Shown here: positions 27,819 to 37,507 of the stretch, one piece after another
How positions within the stretch are numbered: the stretch's first letter is position 1
Layout: every line of letters starts with the position of its first letter
Origin: Pannonibacter sp. XCT-53
GTDB taxonomy: Bacteria > Pseudomonadota > Alphaproteobacteria > Rhizobiales > Stappiaceae
Direction of reading: 5' to 3'
NCBI RefSeq assembly: GCF_009915765.1
Contig: NZ_JAABLQ010000001.1
Span: 2,046,001 to 2,110,000, forward strand
DNA: 64,000 nt
Position numbers and translations under genes: made by a program
Notes under the pieces: generated by a model
Seen by the model: the letters and a program-made list of their open reading frames with translations, nothing else
What the model was told of the DNA's origin: nothing
Databases searched by the model: none

Positions 27819-30188
27819 ATGGATTTTCAGACAATCGGGACATTGCCGATGGCGCGGGCATTTGCCGGCAGCGCGTCCATGCGACGCCTTGCCCAGATCA
27901 CAGCAGGGAAGAAGGCCGGCACCCTCACGGGCCACATCCGCCTGCTCGCGCAGCCGACCTACCAGCGCCTCCTGCGGACTGAACCGCTGTTCCGTCGGCT
28001 CATCCCGGTCCTGTGCCTGGTGTTCATCGCAAGCATTGCCGTCTATCGCGTGCTCGAACTGTCCTATGACTATCAGGACGTCGAACTGCAGGCGCGCGAC
28101 GAGATCGCGCTGATCGCCTCGGTCCTGTCGGCACGCATCGGATCGGAAGAGAGCGAGCTGCCTGATGTCGGTTACCGGTCGGCGCTGCAGCGCGTGCTGG
28201 CCGACGCCCTGCCGGCCGGCGCCACCAGCGAAGGCCGCGTCATCCTTGTCACCGACCCGTCCGGGCTGATCGTTGCCAGCGCACCGCTGCAGGCCGAATA
28301 CGAGGGCCAGATCATCGGCGACATCTTCGGCCCGGCCCAGCCGCTCACCGTCTTCGGCGCGAGAGCCGGTGTGCTGACCATCAACAAGGACAGCGGCAGC
28401 CCTGCCCTCGCCACGGTGCATCATCTCAACGGTCGCCTCGGCATGGTCGCCGTGATGCAGCCGGAGAAGGACATTTTTGCAGAGTGGCGCGGCGATGTTT
28501 CCGCCAACGTGACCCTGTTCGTCGGCACGGCAACGGTGCTGCTCGTCCTCGTCTATGGCTTCTTCTCGCAGGCCACCCGCGCCGAGCAGGCCGACGAGAT
28601 CTATGCAGCGACGCGCGGACGCATCGATACCGCCCTGACCCACGGCCGTTGCGGCCTGTTCGACTGGGACCTGGCGCGTGGCCGCGTGTTCTGGTCCGCT
28701 TCGCTCTATGACCTGCTTGGCCGCGAACCCAAGGACGACATCCTCGGCTTTGCCGAGATTTCCGAGCTGACACACCCGGACGACATCGACCTCTACGCGC
28801 TCGCGGAAAGCCTGCTGAGTTCGGGGGACACGACGGTGGACCGGATGTTCCGGATGCGTCACGCCAACGGGTCGTGGGTATGGCTGCGGGCGCGCGGCGA
28901 GGTCCAGATCGAGCCGGGTCGCGGCGAGCCGCATCTGATCGGCATCTGCATCGACGTGACCGAACAGCACGAGCTGGCCGAGCAGAGCCGCACGGCGGAC
29001 CTGCGCCTGCGGGACGCGATCGAGACGATTTCCGAAGCGTTCGTGCTGTGGAACGCCGACAACGAGCTGGTCATCTGCAACTCCAACTACCAGTCCCTGC
29101 ACAACCTGCCGGAGACCGCCGTCCGTCCGGGAACGCCCTATGCCAAGGTGATGGCAGCGGCCCGGAACTCGCACATCACCACGATCCCCGCCCGGGGACC
29201 TGCCCCCGTCGCCGGCAGCAATGCCAGCTACGAGGCACAGCTCGATGACGGACGCTGGCTGCAGATCTCGGAGCGGCGGACCAAGGATGGCGGCTTCGTG
29301 TCCGTCGGCACGGACATCACGGCGCTGAAGCGTCAGGAAGAGCGTCTCATGGAAAGCGAGCGCCGTCTCATCGCCACGATCTCGGACCTGCGCAAGTCAC
29401 GCCAGACGCTCGAGATGCAGGCGCAGCAGCTCGTCGAGCTGGCCGAGAAATACGCCCAGGAAAAGACCAACGCGGAGAACGCCAACCGCGCCAAGTCCGA
29501 GTTCCTCGCCAACATCTCGCATGAGCTGCGCACGCCGCTCAACGCGATCATCGGCTTCTCCGACATCATGGACAAGGGCATGTTCGGGCCGATCGGCTCC
29601 AGCCGCTATGCCGAATACTGCCGCGACATCCACGAAAGCGGCACCTACCTGCTCAATGTCATCAACGACATCCTCGACATGTCCAAGATCGAGGCCGGAC
29701 GGATGGACATGAGCGTCACGCCGCTCGACGCCGCGACGGTCGCCGACGAAGCCATCCGCATCATCCGGGCACCGGCCCAGGAAAAGATGATCGAGGTGAC
29801 CTGCGACGTCCCGGAAGGGCTGGTGATTGCCGCCGACCGCCGGGCCTTCAAGCAGGTGCTTCTGAACCTGCTGTCCAATGGCGTGAAGTTCACGCCGGAG
29901 AGCGGTCAGGTGCGGCTGACGGCCAGCCTGCGCGGCGGAATGGCCCGCTTCGAGGTGGTCGACAGCGGCATCGGCATCCGCAAGGTCGACATCGAGCGGC
30001 TCGCCCAGCCCTTCGTGCAGGTGGAGAACCAGTTCACCAAGACGCACAAGGGTTCAGGCCTCGGCCTAGCCATCGCCCGCTCCCTCGTCGAGCTGCAGGG
30101 CGGCGCGCTGGCAATCAGTTCCGTGCCGGGCCAGGGCACGACGGTTGCCTTCACCCTGCCGCTTGCCCAGGAAGCCCACGCCGCCTGA
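27819..30188 (+). CDS. pleC: PAS-containing sensor histidine kinase, probable PleC homologue
   Basis: The protein has 789 residues. Membrane segments lie at about 62-80 and 232-250 with a periplasmic domain between them. Two PAS-like domains lie at about 270-385 and 390-505, then a coiled linker. The HisKA domain has His568 in SHELRTPLNAIIGFS, and the ATPase domain has NLLSNGVKFT, DSGIGI and GSGLGLA. The H-box is of the PleC/DivJ/PdhS type, and its position beside glnE and the degP two-component genes matches the place of PleC in rhizobia as I remember it. PleC acts on DivK in polar development. A kinase of another pathway with similar domains is the alternative. The start is uncertain (ATG 27849 and 27879 are also in frame). 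Confidence 0.65.
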   Translation: MDFQTIGTLPMARAFAGSASMRRLAQITAGKKAGTLTGHIRLLAQPTYQRLLRTEPLFRRLIPVLCLVFIASIAVYRVLELSYDYQDVELQARDEIALIASVLSARIGSEESELPDVGYRSALQRVLADALPAGATSEGRVILVTDPSGLIVASAPLQAEYEGQIIGDIFGPAQPLTVFGARAGVLTINKDSGSPALATVHHLNGRLGMVAVMQPEKDIFAEWRGDVSANVTLFVGTATVLLVLVYGFFSQATRAEQADEIYAATRGRIDTALTHGRCGLFDWDLARGRVFWSASLYDLLGREPKDDILGFAEISELTHPDDIDLYALAESLLSSGDTTVDRMFRMRHANGSWVWLRARGEVQIEPGRGEPHLIGICIDVTEQHELAEQSRTADLRLRDAIETISEAFVLWNADNELVICNSNYQSLHNLPETAVRPGTPYAKVMAAARNSHITTIPARGPAPVAGSNASYEAQLDDGRWLQISERRTKDGGFVSVGTDITALKRQEERLMESERRLIATISDLRKSRQTLEMQAQQLVELAEKYAQEKTNAENANRAKSEFLANISHELRTPLNAIIGFSDIMDKGMFGPIGSSRYAEYCRDIHESGTYLLNVINDILDMSKIEAGRMDMSVTPLDAATVADEAIRIIRAPAQEKMIEVTCDVPEGLVIAADRRAFKQVLLNLLSNGVKFTPESGQVRLTASLRGGMARFEVVDSGIGIRKVDIERLAQPFVQVENQFTKTHKGSGLGLAIARSLVELQGGALAISSVPGQGTTVAFTLPLAQEAHAA

Positions 30189-30256
30189 TCGCGAAAAGCC
30201 GGGCCCCGGCGCGGCGCGGGTCCGTCAGCCTTCAGCTCTGCTTGGCCTCAGCTCTG

Positions 30257-33250
30257 TCAGGCCTCCAGTGCCTCGGGCAGCACCACAGGTCCGACGAGCG
30301 TCTCGAAGATCTGCCGCACGCGCTGCTGCGTCTCGGCAAGTTCCAGCTCGAGGCGGCCGAGATCCGGCGCGGAACTCGCATGCAGCAGCAGGTCGACGAC
30401 GCCACGCGGCGCTTCGGCGACCTTGAAGGAGCCGGCCAGCGTCATCCTCAGCACCTGTGTCAGGCGATGATAGAGCCTGAGCGCCGCCGACAGCGGTCCG
30501 GCCGTGTCGGCGTCGAGCAGGCCGGCATCAAGGGCCCGGGCCAGCACCTCGCCGGTGTTCTGGGCAAGGATCTGCGGGTGGCGGTCTCCTTCCACCAGCT
30601 GCAGGAACTGGGCAATGAACTCGATGTCGACCAGGCCTCCGGCAACCTGCTTGAGATCCCAGATGTCCCGTGTGCCCTTTTCCTTCTCGATCCGGGCGCG
30701 CATGGCGGCGACATCAAGGGCGACCTTCGCCCGGTCGCGCGGCTGGCGCAGCGTCTCGTGCAGGAAGCGCGTCACGCGCTCTGCAAAGTCGGGCGAGGAG
30801 GCGGCAATCACGCGGCCGCGCGTGAGTGCCATGTGCTCCCACGTCCAGGCTTCGGTTTTCTGGTAGGTCTCGAAGGCGAGCAGGCTGGTGGCCAGCGGCC
30901 CCGCATTGCCCGATGGCCGCAGCCGGAAGTCCACCTCGTAGAGCGTGCCTTCGGCGGTCTGGGCCGAGAGTGCCGTCACCAGACGCTGCGTCAGCCGGAT
31001 GTAGTACTGGCTGACCGGCAGAGGGCGCGCGCCATCGGACTGGGTCGCGTCCCCGGGCACGTCATAGAGCAGGATCAGGTCGAGGTCAGACGTGGCCGTC
31101 ATTTCCTCGCCGCCGAGCTTGCCCATCGCGATCACCGCGTGCTGGCCACCCGCCACCTTGCCGTGACTGGCCCCCACATGTGCCTCGACCTGCGTCAGGA
31201 TGCGGTCGACGACGACTTCCGCGAGCCGGGCCAGGGCGTAGCCGACCTGATCGCCACTCAGGGTGTCGGAGAGAAGCCGCAGACCGACGAGGAACTGCTG
31301 CTCCTGGGTGAAGATGCGGGCCCGGTCGAGCGCCTCCTCGTAGTGGCGGGCCTGCGCCAGCGTCAGGTCGAGACCGGTGCGGAACTCGACCAGGCTCGGC
31401 ATGGAGCCATAGAAGGCCGGATCCAGAACCGCATCGAGCACGTGTACCCGGCGTGCGACCGTCTCCGCGAGGCGGGGCGCCGAGCCCATGACCGTGGCCA
31501 GCATGTGCAGGAGGTGCGGGTTCGAGCGCAGCAGCGAGAAGAGCTGCACGCCGGCCGGCAACCGGGCGAGAAAGGCGTCAAAGGCCCTGAGGGCCGCATC
31601 GGCGTTGTCGGTCTCCGCCAGCGCCGAGATCAGCACGGGATGCAGCTCTGTCAGGCGTTCGCGGGCCTTTGTCGAGCGCATGGCCGGATAGCGTCCGAAA
31701 TGCCAGGCCTTGATGATCTTGGCCGCTTCCGACGGCTGGCGATAGCCGAGGCTCCAGAGGGTCTGCAGCGTGTCCGGATCGTCGTCGTCGCCGGTGAAGA
31801 CCAGGTTGCCCATGTCGGAGGCCAGCTCCGGCTCGTCCTCGAACAGCTCGGCGTAATGGCGCTGCACCCGCTGCAGATGGAACAGCAGGCGGGCCTCGAA
31901 GGCCGGCCGATCCTCGAACCCGCACAGATAGGCCACACGGGTCAGCCCTTCCTCGTCCTGGGGCAACAGGTGGGTCTGCTCGTCGTTGAGCATCTGGATG
32001 CGGTGCTCGACGCTGCGCAGGAAGCGGTAGGCCGCCTCGAGATCGGACCGGGCCTCTTCCTCGATCCAGCCGGCGGCAACGAGCCGCTGCAGCATGTCGA
32101 GCGTGCGCCGGCCGCGCAGGTCCGGGTTGCGGCCACCGGCAATCAGCTGCTGGGTCTGGACGAAGAACTCGACCTCACGGATGCCGCCCCGGCCGAGCTT
32201 CACGTTGTGACCGGCCACGGCGATCTTGCCATGGCCCTTGTGCATGTGGATCTGCCGCTTGATCGAGTGCACGTCGGCAATCGCGGCGAAGTCGAGATAC
32301 TTGCGCCAGATGAAGGGCACGATCTCGTGCAGGAAGGCGTCTCCTGCCGCGAGATCGCCGGCGCAGGGCCGGGCCTTGATCAGCGCGGCGCGCTCCCAGT
32401 TCTGCCCCAGTGCCTCGTAATAGGCGAGCGCGGCCGGCACGGACATGGCCACCGGCGTCGCGCCCGGGTCCGGTCGCAGCCTGAGGTCGGTCCGGAACAC
32501 GTAGCCGTCGCCGGTGCGCTCCTGCATGATCTTCACGAAGCGCTTGGTCAGACGCACGAATTCGACCGGCGCCTCCGCCCCGCCGCGCAGGGGCGTGATC
32601 GCCGGGTCATAGAAGACGATGAGGTCGATGTCGGACGAGTAGTTGAGCTCGAAGGCCCCGTGCTTGCCCATGGCCAGCACGATCAGGCCGCTGCCGACTT
32701 CCGGCTGGTCCGGATCGGTGATCTCGAAACGGCCCCGCTGCGCCAGGTCGCGGAGACAGAAACGGATGGCGGCGGTCAGGGCGGCGTCGGCGAACTCGGC
32801 CAGTCCCCGGGTGACCACGTCCAGATCGACGGCGCCGGCGATGTCGGCGAGCCCGAGGCACAGCGCCAGCTCCTGCTTCAGGTGCCGCAGCCGGCGCATC
32901 AGCTCGGCCTCGCTGTCCTCGCGTGCCGCACGGCCGGCTGCGATGGTCGCCGCAATGAAGGCCTCTGGCCGGGCGGTGAGGATGCGTCCCAGACGCTCGG
33001 GGCGGATCAGGCAGAGGTCGCGCAAATACGCGGAATTGGCCATGACCGCGCCGAGAAACGCCGACAGCCGGGCGTCGCTGGCGATCAGGTCCAGCACGGC
33101 GGCGCTGCCTTCCGAGGGATCGGCCTCCGCACGCTCGCGCAGGTCCGCCACCAGCCGGTCGGCGCGCTGCGGGTCGATCGCATGGGGCAGGATGACAATC
33201 CGGTGGCTCAGGGGCCGCGTGTCCCCGCCGTCAGCTCCTGTCGTCCCCAT
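30257..33250 (-). CDS. glnE: Bifunctional glutamine synthetase adenylyltransferase/adenylyl-removing enzyme
   Basis: The protein has 997 residues from ATG 33250 (GAGGG just upstream); the open frame reaches 33475 but only within the kinase coding region. Two nucleotidyltransferase domains are visible. The N-terminal deadenylylase carries SSDIDLIVFYD near residues 200-213, and the C-terminal adenylylase carries TSDLDLILLYD near residue 718. Each is followed by a helical GlnD-PII binding domain. The enzyme adds or removes AMP on glutamine synthetase in response to PII and glutamine, so it sets nitrogen assimilation. Its start overlaps the end of the histidine kinase gene by 20 bases, making it the last gene of a regulator-kinase-glnE operon. 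Confidence 0.95.
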   Translation of the reverse strand: MGTTGADGGDTRPLSHRIVILPHAIDPQRADRLVADLRERAEADPSEGSAAVLDLIASDARLSAFLGAVMANSAYLRDLCLIRPERLGRILTARPEAFIAATIAAGRAAREDSEAELMRRLRHLKQELALCLGLADIAGAVDLDVVTRGLAEFADAALTAAIRFCLRDLAQRGRFEITDPDQPEVGSGLIVLAMGKHGAFELNYSSDIDLIVFYDPAITPLRGGAEAPVEFVRLTKRFVKIMQERTGDGYVFRTDLRLRPDPGATPVAMSVPAALAYYEALGQNWERAALIKARPCAGDLAAGDAFLHEIVPFIWRKYLDFAAIADVHSIKRQIHMHKGHGKIAVAGHNVKLGRGGIREVEFFVQTQQLIAGGRNPDLRGRRTLDMLQRLVAAGWIEEEARSDLEAAYRFLRSVEHRIQMLNDEQTHLLPQDEEGLTRVAYLCGFEDRPAFEARLLFHLQRVQRHYAELFEDEPELASDMGNLVFTGDDDDPDTLQTLWSLGYRQPSEAAKIIKAWHFGRYPAMRSTKARERLTELHPVLISALAETDNADAALRAFDAFLARLPAGVQLFSLLRSNPHLLHMLATVMGSAPRLAETVARRVHVLDAVLDPAFYGSMPSLVEFRTGLDLTLAQARHYEEALDRARIFTQEQQFLVGLRLLSDTLSGDQVGYALARLAEVVVDRILTQVEAHVGASHGKVAGGQHAVIAMGKLGGEEMTATSDLDLILLYDVPGDATQSDGARPLPVSQYYIRLTQRLVTALSAQTAEGTLYEVDFRLRPSGNAGPLATSLLAFETYQKTEAWTWEHMALTRGRVIAASSPDFAERVTRFLHETLRQPRDRAKVALDVAAMRARIEKEKGTRDIWDLKQVAGGLVDIEFIAQFLQLVEGDRHPQILAQNTGEVLARALDAGLLDADTAGPLSAALRLYHRLTQVLRMTLAGSFKVAEAPRGVVDLLLHASSAPDLGRLELELAETQQRVRQIFETLVGPVVLPEALEA

Positions 33251-34664
33251 TGCGTCCCTCGCCTCCCGTCTTGGCATCCGGCGCGGCCACGAGGTCGAGG
33301 CGCGCCAGCAGTCCCGGCTGTGCATCGGCCAGAACGAGGGTGCCGCCGTGCAGGCGCGCGATGGCGCGCACAAGGCTGAGCCCCAATCCATAGCCAGGCT
33401 CGGACCGGCTCTGCTCCAGGCGCACGAACCGGTCGACGACGCGGTCCCGGTCCTTCGCCATGATGCCGGGGCCATTGTCGGCCACCGAAAGCAGAATCCG
33501 ATCCTTCTCCTGTCTGACCATTACGGTTATTGACAGGGGCTGTCCATCGTCCGTCCGTGCATACTTCAGGGCGTTCTCGATCAGGTTGACCAGCGCCTGG
33601 GCGATCAGCTCGCGGTTCCCGAGGGCCTTCGGCACCGGCGCCAGGTCCAGCGACAGGCGACCGCCCTCGTCTTCCAGCACCGGCCCGTAGAGTTCGGCCA
33701 TCTCCTCGGCAATGGCACGCACATCGACCGGCTCGAGGCCCCGGTCCGGCGACATGGCCTCGACCCGGGCGATCCGCAGCAGCGCGTCGAAGATCCGGAT
33801 CAGGCCCTCGCTGTCCTCGATCGTCGCCTCCAGCGCCTCGCGCAGGTCCGCTTCGCCGCGTGCCTCGCGCAAGGTCGTCTCGAGGCGGCTGCGCAACCGG
33901 GTCAGCGGCGTCTTCAGGTCGTGGGCGATGTTGTCGGTCACGTCGCGCAGGCCCTGCATCAGCAGCTCGATGCGGTCGAGCATGGCATTGAGGCTGACGG
34001 CGAGGCGGTCGAACTCGTCCCCGTTGCCGGCCAGCGGGAGCCGCTGCGACAGGTTTCCGTCCATGATCTGGCGGCTGGAGGCGGCCATCGCGTCGATGCG
34101 CTTCAGGACCCGCCGGCTGACGAAGGCCCAGGTGACGACGGCCATCAGGATCACCACCACCAGCCAGACACGCAGGGCGCCGGCGAGGATGTCGCGGAAG
34201 CGGGCCTGCTCGCCGAGATCCCGGCCGACGAGCAGGCGGAAGCCGCCTGGCACCTCGAAGGTGCGCACCACGGCCTCGCGCTCCATCTCGCCCTCGCCCC
34301 GGGCATACTTGACCCGTCGGACACCGCCGTCGGCCTCTTCCAGCACGGTGGTCGGCAGGCGGGAAATGTTGCCGGCCAGCACGTTGCCGGCGAAATCGAC
34401 GAACAGGTAGAGGCTGGCATCGGGCCGGCGTGCGCGGCTGTCGATGGCCGAGACCAGGGCCCGGGCGCCGCCGCGGGCATACTGGTCGGACAGGCCCTGG
34501 ATCTCCGCGTCCACCGTCTGCACGACCTGTTCGGTCATGAGCGAATCCGTGTTGTGGCTGACGGAGAACAGCAGGAAACCCGACAGGCCGGTGAAGACCG
34601 CGAGATAGAGCAGCGACAGCTTGAAGGCCGTCGTCCGCAGCAGCCTAGCCAGCGGTGCTGTCAC
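33231..34664 (-). CDS. Sensor histidine kinase (HAMP, HisKA)
   Basis: The protein has 477 residues from GTG 34664, inside the last codons of the response-regulator gene (20-base overlap). Membrane segments lie at about 12-33 and 165-187 with a periplasmic sensor of about 130 residues between them. HAMP comes next, then the phosphoacceptor His248 in NIAHDLKTPLTRL and an ATPase domain with NLIENALKYA, DNGPGI and GYGLGLSL. It works with the overlapping response regulator. The arrangement degP, regulator, kinase, glnE suggests an envelope-stress or nutrient pathway, but the signal is unknown. Confidence 0.88.
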   Translation of the reverse strand: MTAPLARLLRTTAFKLSLLYLAVFTGLSGFLLFSVSHNTDSLMTEQVVQTVDAEIQGLSDQYARGGARALVSAIDSRARRPDASLYLFVDFAGNVLAGNISRLPTTVLEEADGGVRRVKYARGEGEMEREAVVRTFEVPGGFRLLVGRDLGEQARFRDILAGALRVWLVVVILMAVVTWAFVSRRVLKRIDAMAASSRQIMDGNLSQRLPLAGNGDEFDRLAVSLNAMLDRIELLMQGLRDVTDNIAHDLKTPLTRLRSRLETTLREARGEADLREALEATIEDSEGLIRIFDALLRIARVEAMSPDRGLEPVDVRAIAEEMAELYGPVLEDEGGRLSLDLAPVPKALGNRELIAQALVNLIENALKYARTDDGQPLSITVMVRQEKDRILLSVADNGPGIMAKDRDRVVDRFVRLEQSRSEPGYGLGLSLVRAIARLHGGTLVLADAQPGLLARLDLVAAPDAKTGGEGRNGDDRS

Positions 34665-35361
34665 GGTCCGCGCCCTCCCGGCCGGACCCGGTGCGGATCG
34701 TATAGCCGGCGCCGCGCACGGTCTGCAGCAGCGGTGTGTCGAAGTCCTTGTCGATCTTGGAGCGCAGCCGCGAGATGTGCACGTCGATCACGTTGGTCTG
34801 CGGATCGAAATGATACTCCCAGACATTCTCGAGCAGCATGGTCCGGGTGACGACCTGGCCGGCATGCTGCATCAGGTACTCAAGCAGACGGAACTCGCGC
34901 GGCTGCAGCGGGATGTCGCGCCCGGCGCGGGTGCAGCGGTGGGCCAGCCGGTCCAGCTCCAGATCGGCCACCCGATAGACCGTTTCCACGTCGCCGCCGC
35001 TCTTGGGCCGGCGGCCGAGGGCCTCGACACGGGCCAGGAGCTCGGTGAAGGCATAGGGCTTTGGCAGGTAGTCGTCCCCGCCGGCCCGCAGGCCCGTGAC
35101 CCGGTCATCGACCTGACCGAGGGCTGACAGGATGAGCACCGGCGTGTGGTTGCCGGACTTGCGCAGCGCCTGGATGACCGACAGGCCGTCGCGGCGCGGC
35201 AGCATGCGATCGACGATCAGCACGTCATAGGCTCCGTCGAGAGCCATGGACAGCCCCTCGTCGCCATCGGCCGCCTGGTCAGCCATGTGGCCGACTTCCT
35301 TCAGACCCTTGGCGAGATAGGCAGACGCCTGCTTGTCGTCTTCGATGATCAGAATCCGCAT
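34645..35361 (-). CDS. OmpR-family response regulator
   Basis: The protein has 238 residues from ATG 35361; the directly adjacent ATG 35364 is possible, but AGAAGG spacing favours the second. The receiver domain has acidic pocket Glu7-Asp8-Asp9, phosphorylated Asp51 (LIVDRMLP) and conserved Lys in YLPKPYAF. The winged-helix C-terminal domain (about 130-225) has PREFRLLEYLM and VDVHISRLRSKID. It is the partner of the overlapping kinase. A 15-bp tandem repeat lies 28 bases upstream of the start and could be its own operator. Confidence 0.9.
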   Translation of the reverse strand: MRILIIEDDKQASAYLAKGLKEVGHMADQAADGDEGLSMALDGAYDVLIVDRMLPRRDGLSVIQALRKSGNHTPVLILSALGQVDDRVTGLRAGGDDYLPKPYAFTELLARVEALGRRPKSGGDVETVYRVADLELDRLAHRCTRAGRDIPLQPREFRLLEYLMQHAGQVVTRTMLLENVWEYHFDPQTNVIDVHISRLRSKIDKDFDTPLLQTVRGAGYTIRTGSGREGADRDSTAG

Positions 35362-35388
35362 CATGCCCTTCTTTTACCTGAGTTCTGC

Positions 35389-35418
35389 ACGGGGACAAAC
35401 GGGACGGGGACAAACGGG
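35389..35418. repeat. Two-copy 15-bp tandem repeat in the response-regulator promoter region
   Basis: ACGGGGACAAACGGG occurs twice head to tail, immediately upstream of the regulator-kinase-glnE operon. OmpR-family proteins bind direct repeats, though usually with a period of 10-11 bp, so it may instead be a simple duplication. Confidence 0.5.
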
Positions 35419-35597
35419 AGGCCGCAGGTCCGGGCGGATCTTGCAGTCCTGCGCTGCTGCGGGCTTGCGCCGGGACCGGCGGATGTGGCCCGGGCGGCCA
35501 CGCGAGCCCCGGCGCGCGGGCCGTCTTGCGACAGCCCGCGCTCCGGTCGTCTCCCGTTCAAGGGCAGCGGACCTCAGGGAGACGGCGTCATCAGCGA

Positions 35598-37121
35598 TCA
35601 GGCGAGAGGCACCGCCACGAAGCGCGAGGCATCCTCGCTGAAGACGCGCATCAGCACGGCCTTGCGGCCATCCTTCTCGGCCCGCGCGATGGCCGCTTCC
35701 ACGTCACGGGCCGAGGTCACCTTCTGGCCGGCCACCTCCGCGATGACGTCTCCGGCGCGCAGGCCCGTTTCGGCGGCCGGGCCGTTGGGATCGATCTGGG
35801 TGATGACCACCCCTTCCACATCGAGACCGGCACGACGGGCGCTGGTGACCTCGAGACCAAGGTCGGCGAGTTCGGTCTGACCGGACACCGACGGGGTCAC
35901 GGCGGCCGCTTCGGCGTCCTTCAACCGGCCGAGCGTCACGGTGATGTCGCGCTCGGCACCGTCGCGCCAGACGGTGAGGTTGACCCGCGTGTCGGGGGCG
36001 AGACCTGCAATCAGACGGGACAGTTCGCGCGGCCCCTTCACCGCCTGGCCGTCGACGCGCAGGATCGTGTCGCCCGCCTGGACGCCGGCCCTGTCGGCCG
36101 GGCTGCCGGCCTGCGGGTCGGAGACGATGGCGCCTTCCGCCTTGGCCAGACCCAGGCTTTCGGCAATGTCGGCCGTGACCGGCTGGATCTGCACGCCGAG
36201 CCAGCCGCGGGTCACCGTGCCGGTTTCCTTTAGGTCACCGACCACGTCGGTTGCCGTCGAGGCCGGGATGGCGAAGGCGATGCCGACATTGCCGCCGGAG
36301 GGCGAGAAGATCGCGGCATTCACCCCGATGACCTCCCCCTTCATGTTGAAGGCCGGTCCGCCGGAGTTGCCCCGGTTGACGGGCGCGTCGATCTGGATGA
36401 AGTCGTCATAGGGGCCGGCGCCGATGTCGCGGCCCCGGGCCGAGACGATGCCCGCCGTCACCGTGCCGCCGAGACCGAAGGGATTGCCGATCGCCACCAC
36501 CCATTCGCCCACGGCCGGAGCATCGTCGGCGAAGCGGACATAGGTGAAGGGCCTGTCGCCCTCGACCTTCAGCAGCGCGAGGTCGGTGCGCGGGTCGGCG
36601 CCGATGAGCTTGGCCTCGCGCTCGGTGCCCTCGTTGTCGATGACGATGAACTCGGTGCCCTTGTCGATCACGTGATGGTTGGTGACGACATAGCCGTCCT
36701 CGCTTATGAAGAAGCCCGAGCCCTGCGACATGCCGTAGGAGCGCGGGTCGCCGCGCTGCTGGCCGCGGTCCCCCTCGCCGCGGCGCTCGAAGAAGCGCTG
36801 CAGCGGATGGCCCTCAGGCAGGTCCTCAAGGCCGGGCATACCGAACATCTGCGGCCCGCGGTTGCCGAAATTCATCATCTGCGGCTCGGCCGCCTGCTTG
36901 ACGCGGACGCTGACGACGGCCGGCTGCACGGCACGGACGACCTGGGAAAAATCGGCCGGCGCGCTCGCTGTCACGCGCACGGCCTCGGCGAGGGCCGGCT
37001 GTCCGGGCAGGACGGTCTGGGCGGTCAGGACACCGGCGATCCCGAGGGCCATGGCGCCGGCGAGCAGCCGGGAGCGGCGCGCGACATGGAGCTTGGAACG
37101 GGGGCTTGCGGTCTCGGTCAT
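35598..37121 (-). CDS. degP: Periplasmic Do/DegP-type serine protease with two PDZ domains
   Basis: The protein has 507 residues from ATG 37121, preceded by AAGGAGAG; the signal segment is at about 18-46. The trypsin-like domain has catalytic His150 (VVTNHHVI), Asp180 (RTDLALLKV) and Ser253 (NRGNSGGPAF). Two PDZ domains cover about 290-385 and 405-500. The protein refolds or degrades damaged envelope proteins. It lies between the cytochrome c maturation genes and the two-component pair, as in rhizobia. It is transcribed divergently from a DUF2336 gene over a 386-base region. Confidence 0.93.
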   Translation of the reverse strand: MTETASPRSKLHVARRSRLLAGAMALGIAGVLTAQTVLPGQPALAEAVRVTASAPADFSQVVRAVQPAVVSVRVKQAAEPQMMNFGNRGPQMFGMPGLEDLPEGHPLQRFFERRGEGDRGQQRGDPRSYGMSQGSGFFISEDGYVVTNHHVIDKGTEFIVIDNEGTEREAKLIGADPRTDLALLKVEGDRPFTYVRFADDAPAVGEWVVAIGNPFGLGGTVTAGIVSARGRDIGAGPYDDFIQIDAPVNRGNSGGPAFNMKGEVIGVNAAIFSPSGGNVGIAFAIPASTATDVVGDLKETGTVTRGWLGVQIQPVTADIAESLGLAKAEGAIVSDPQAGSPADRAGVQAGDTILRVDGQAVKGPRELSRLIAGLAPDTRVNLTVWRDGAERDITVTLGRLKDAEAAAVTPSVSGQTELADLGLEVTSARRAGLDVEGVVITQIDPNGPAAETGLRAGDVIAEVAGQKVTSARDVEAAIARAEKDGRKAVLMRVFSEDASRFVAVPLA

Positions 37122-37507
37122 GAAGGCTCTCCTTGGAGGTCTTGGAGCTTGAGGAAACATCTGGGCGGGAAACGCGGGGACCTTTCCCTCACCCTCGAGA
37201 CCAATATGGAGAGACCTGCCTTACAGCCGCCTGTCGGGCGGATTAATCCTTCGTAATGTCGCCGCACCCCTCCGGCTCAGCCCGCCCGTCGCCCTGCTCC
37301 GTCGCCGCGAGGCTGCGTCACCGGCCTGCGCCGCTGGCCTGCACCGCTGGCACGGACAGGGCTTCGGAGGGGGAGAACATGACGCTCCGTTCAGGTGAAA
37401 AAACGGGAGATACCTGCCAGTTTCTGTAATCGATTTATCCCTCTGTAAAGGCTTTGGAGCCTAGCTTGGAGCTTCAGGGATCATGACTTTGGGCAGTCGG
37501 GGCGAAC
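37122..37507. promoter_or_regulatory. Divergent promoter region of degP and the DUF2336 gene
   Basis: There is no gene here. A perfect palindrome GGATTAATCC lies at 37240-37249 on the degP side. The motif CTGTAA appears once on the - strand (37221-37226) toward degP and twice on the + strand within TCTGTAA at 37423-37429 and 37442-37448 (period 19) toward the DUF2336 gene. A shared regulator is possible; the adjacent OmpR-type protein is one candidate. Confidence 0.35.

Noticed and set aside
35419..35597. Small genes between degP and the response regulator
   Set aside because: Short open frames lack ribosome binding sites and coding character; the gap is a promoter region.
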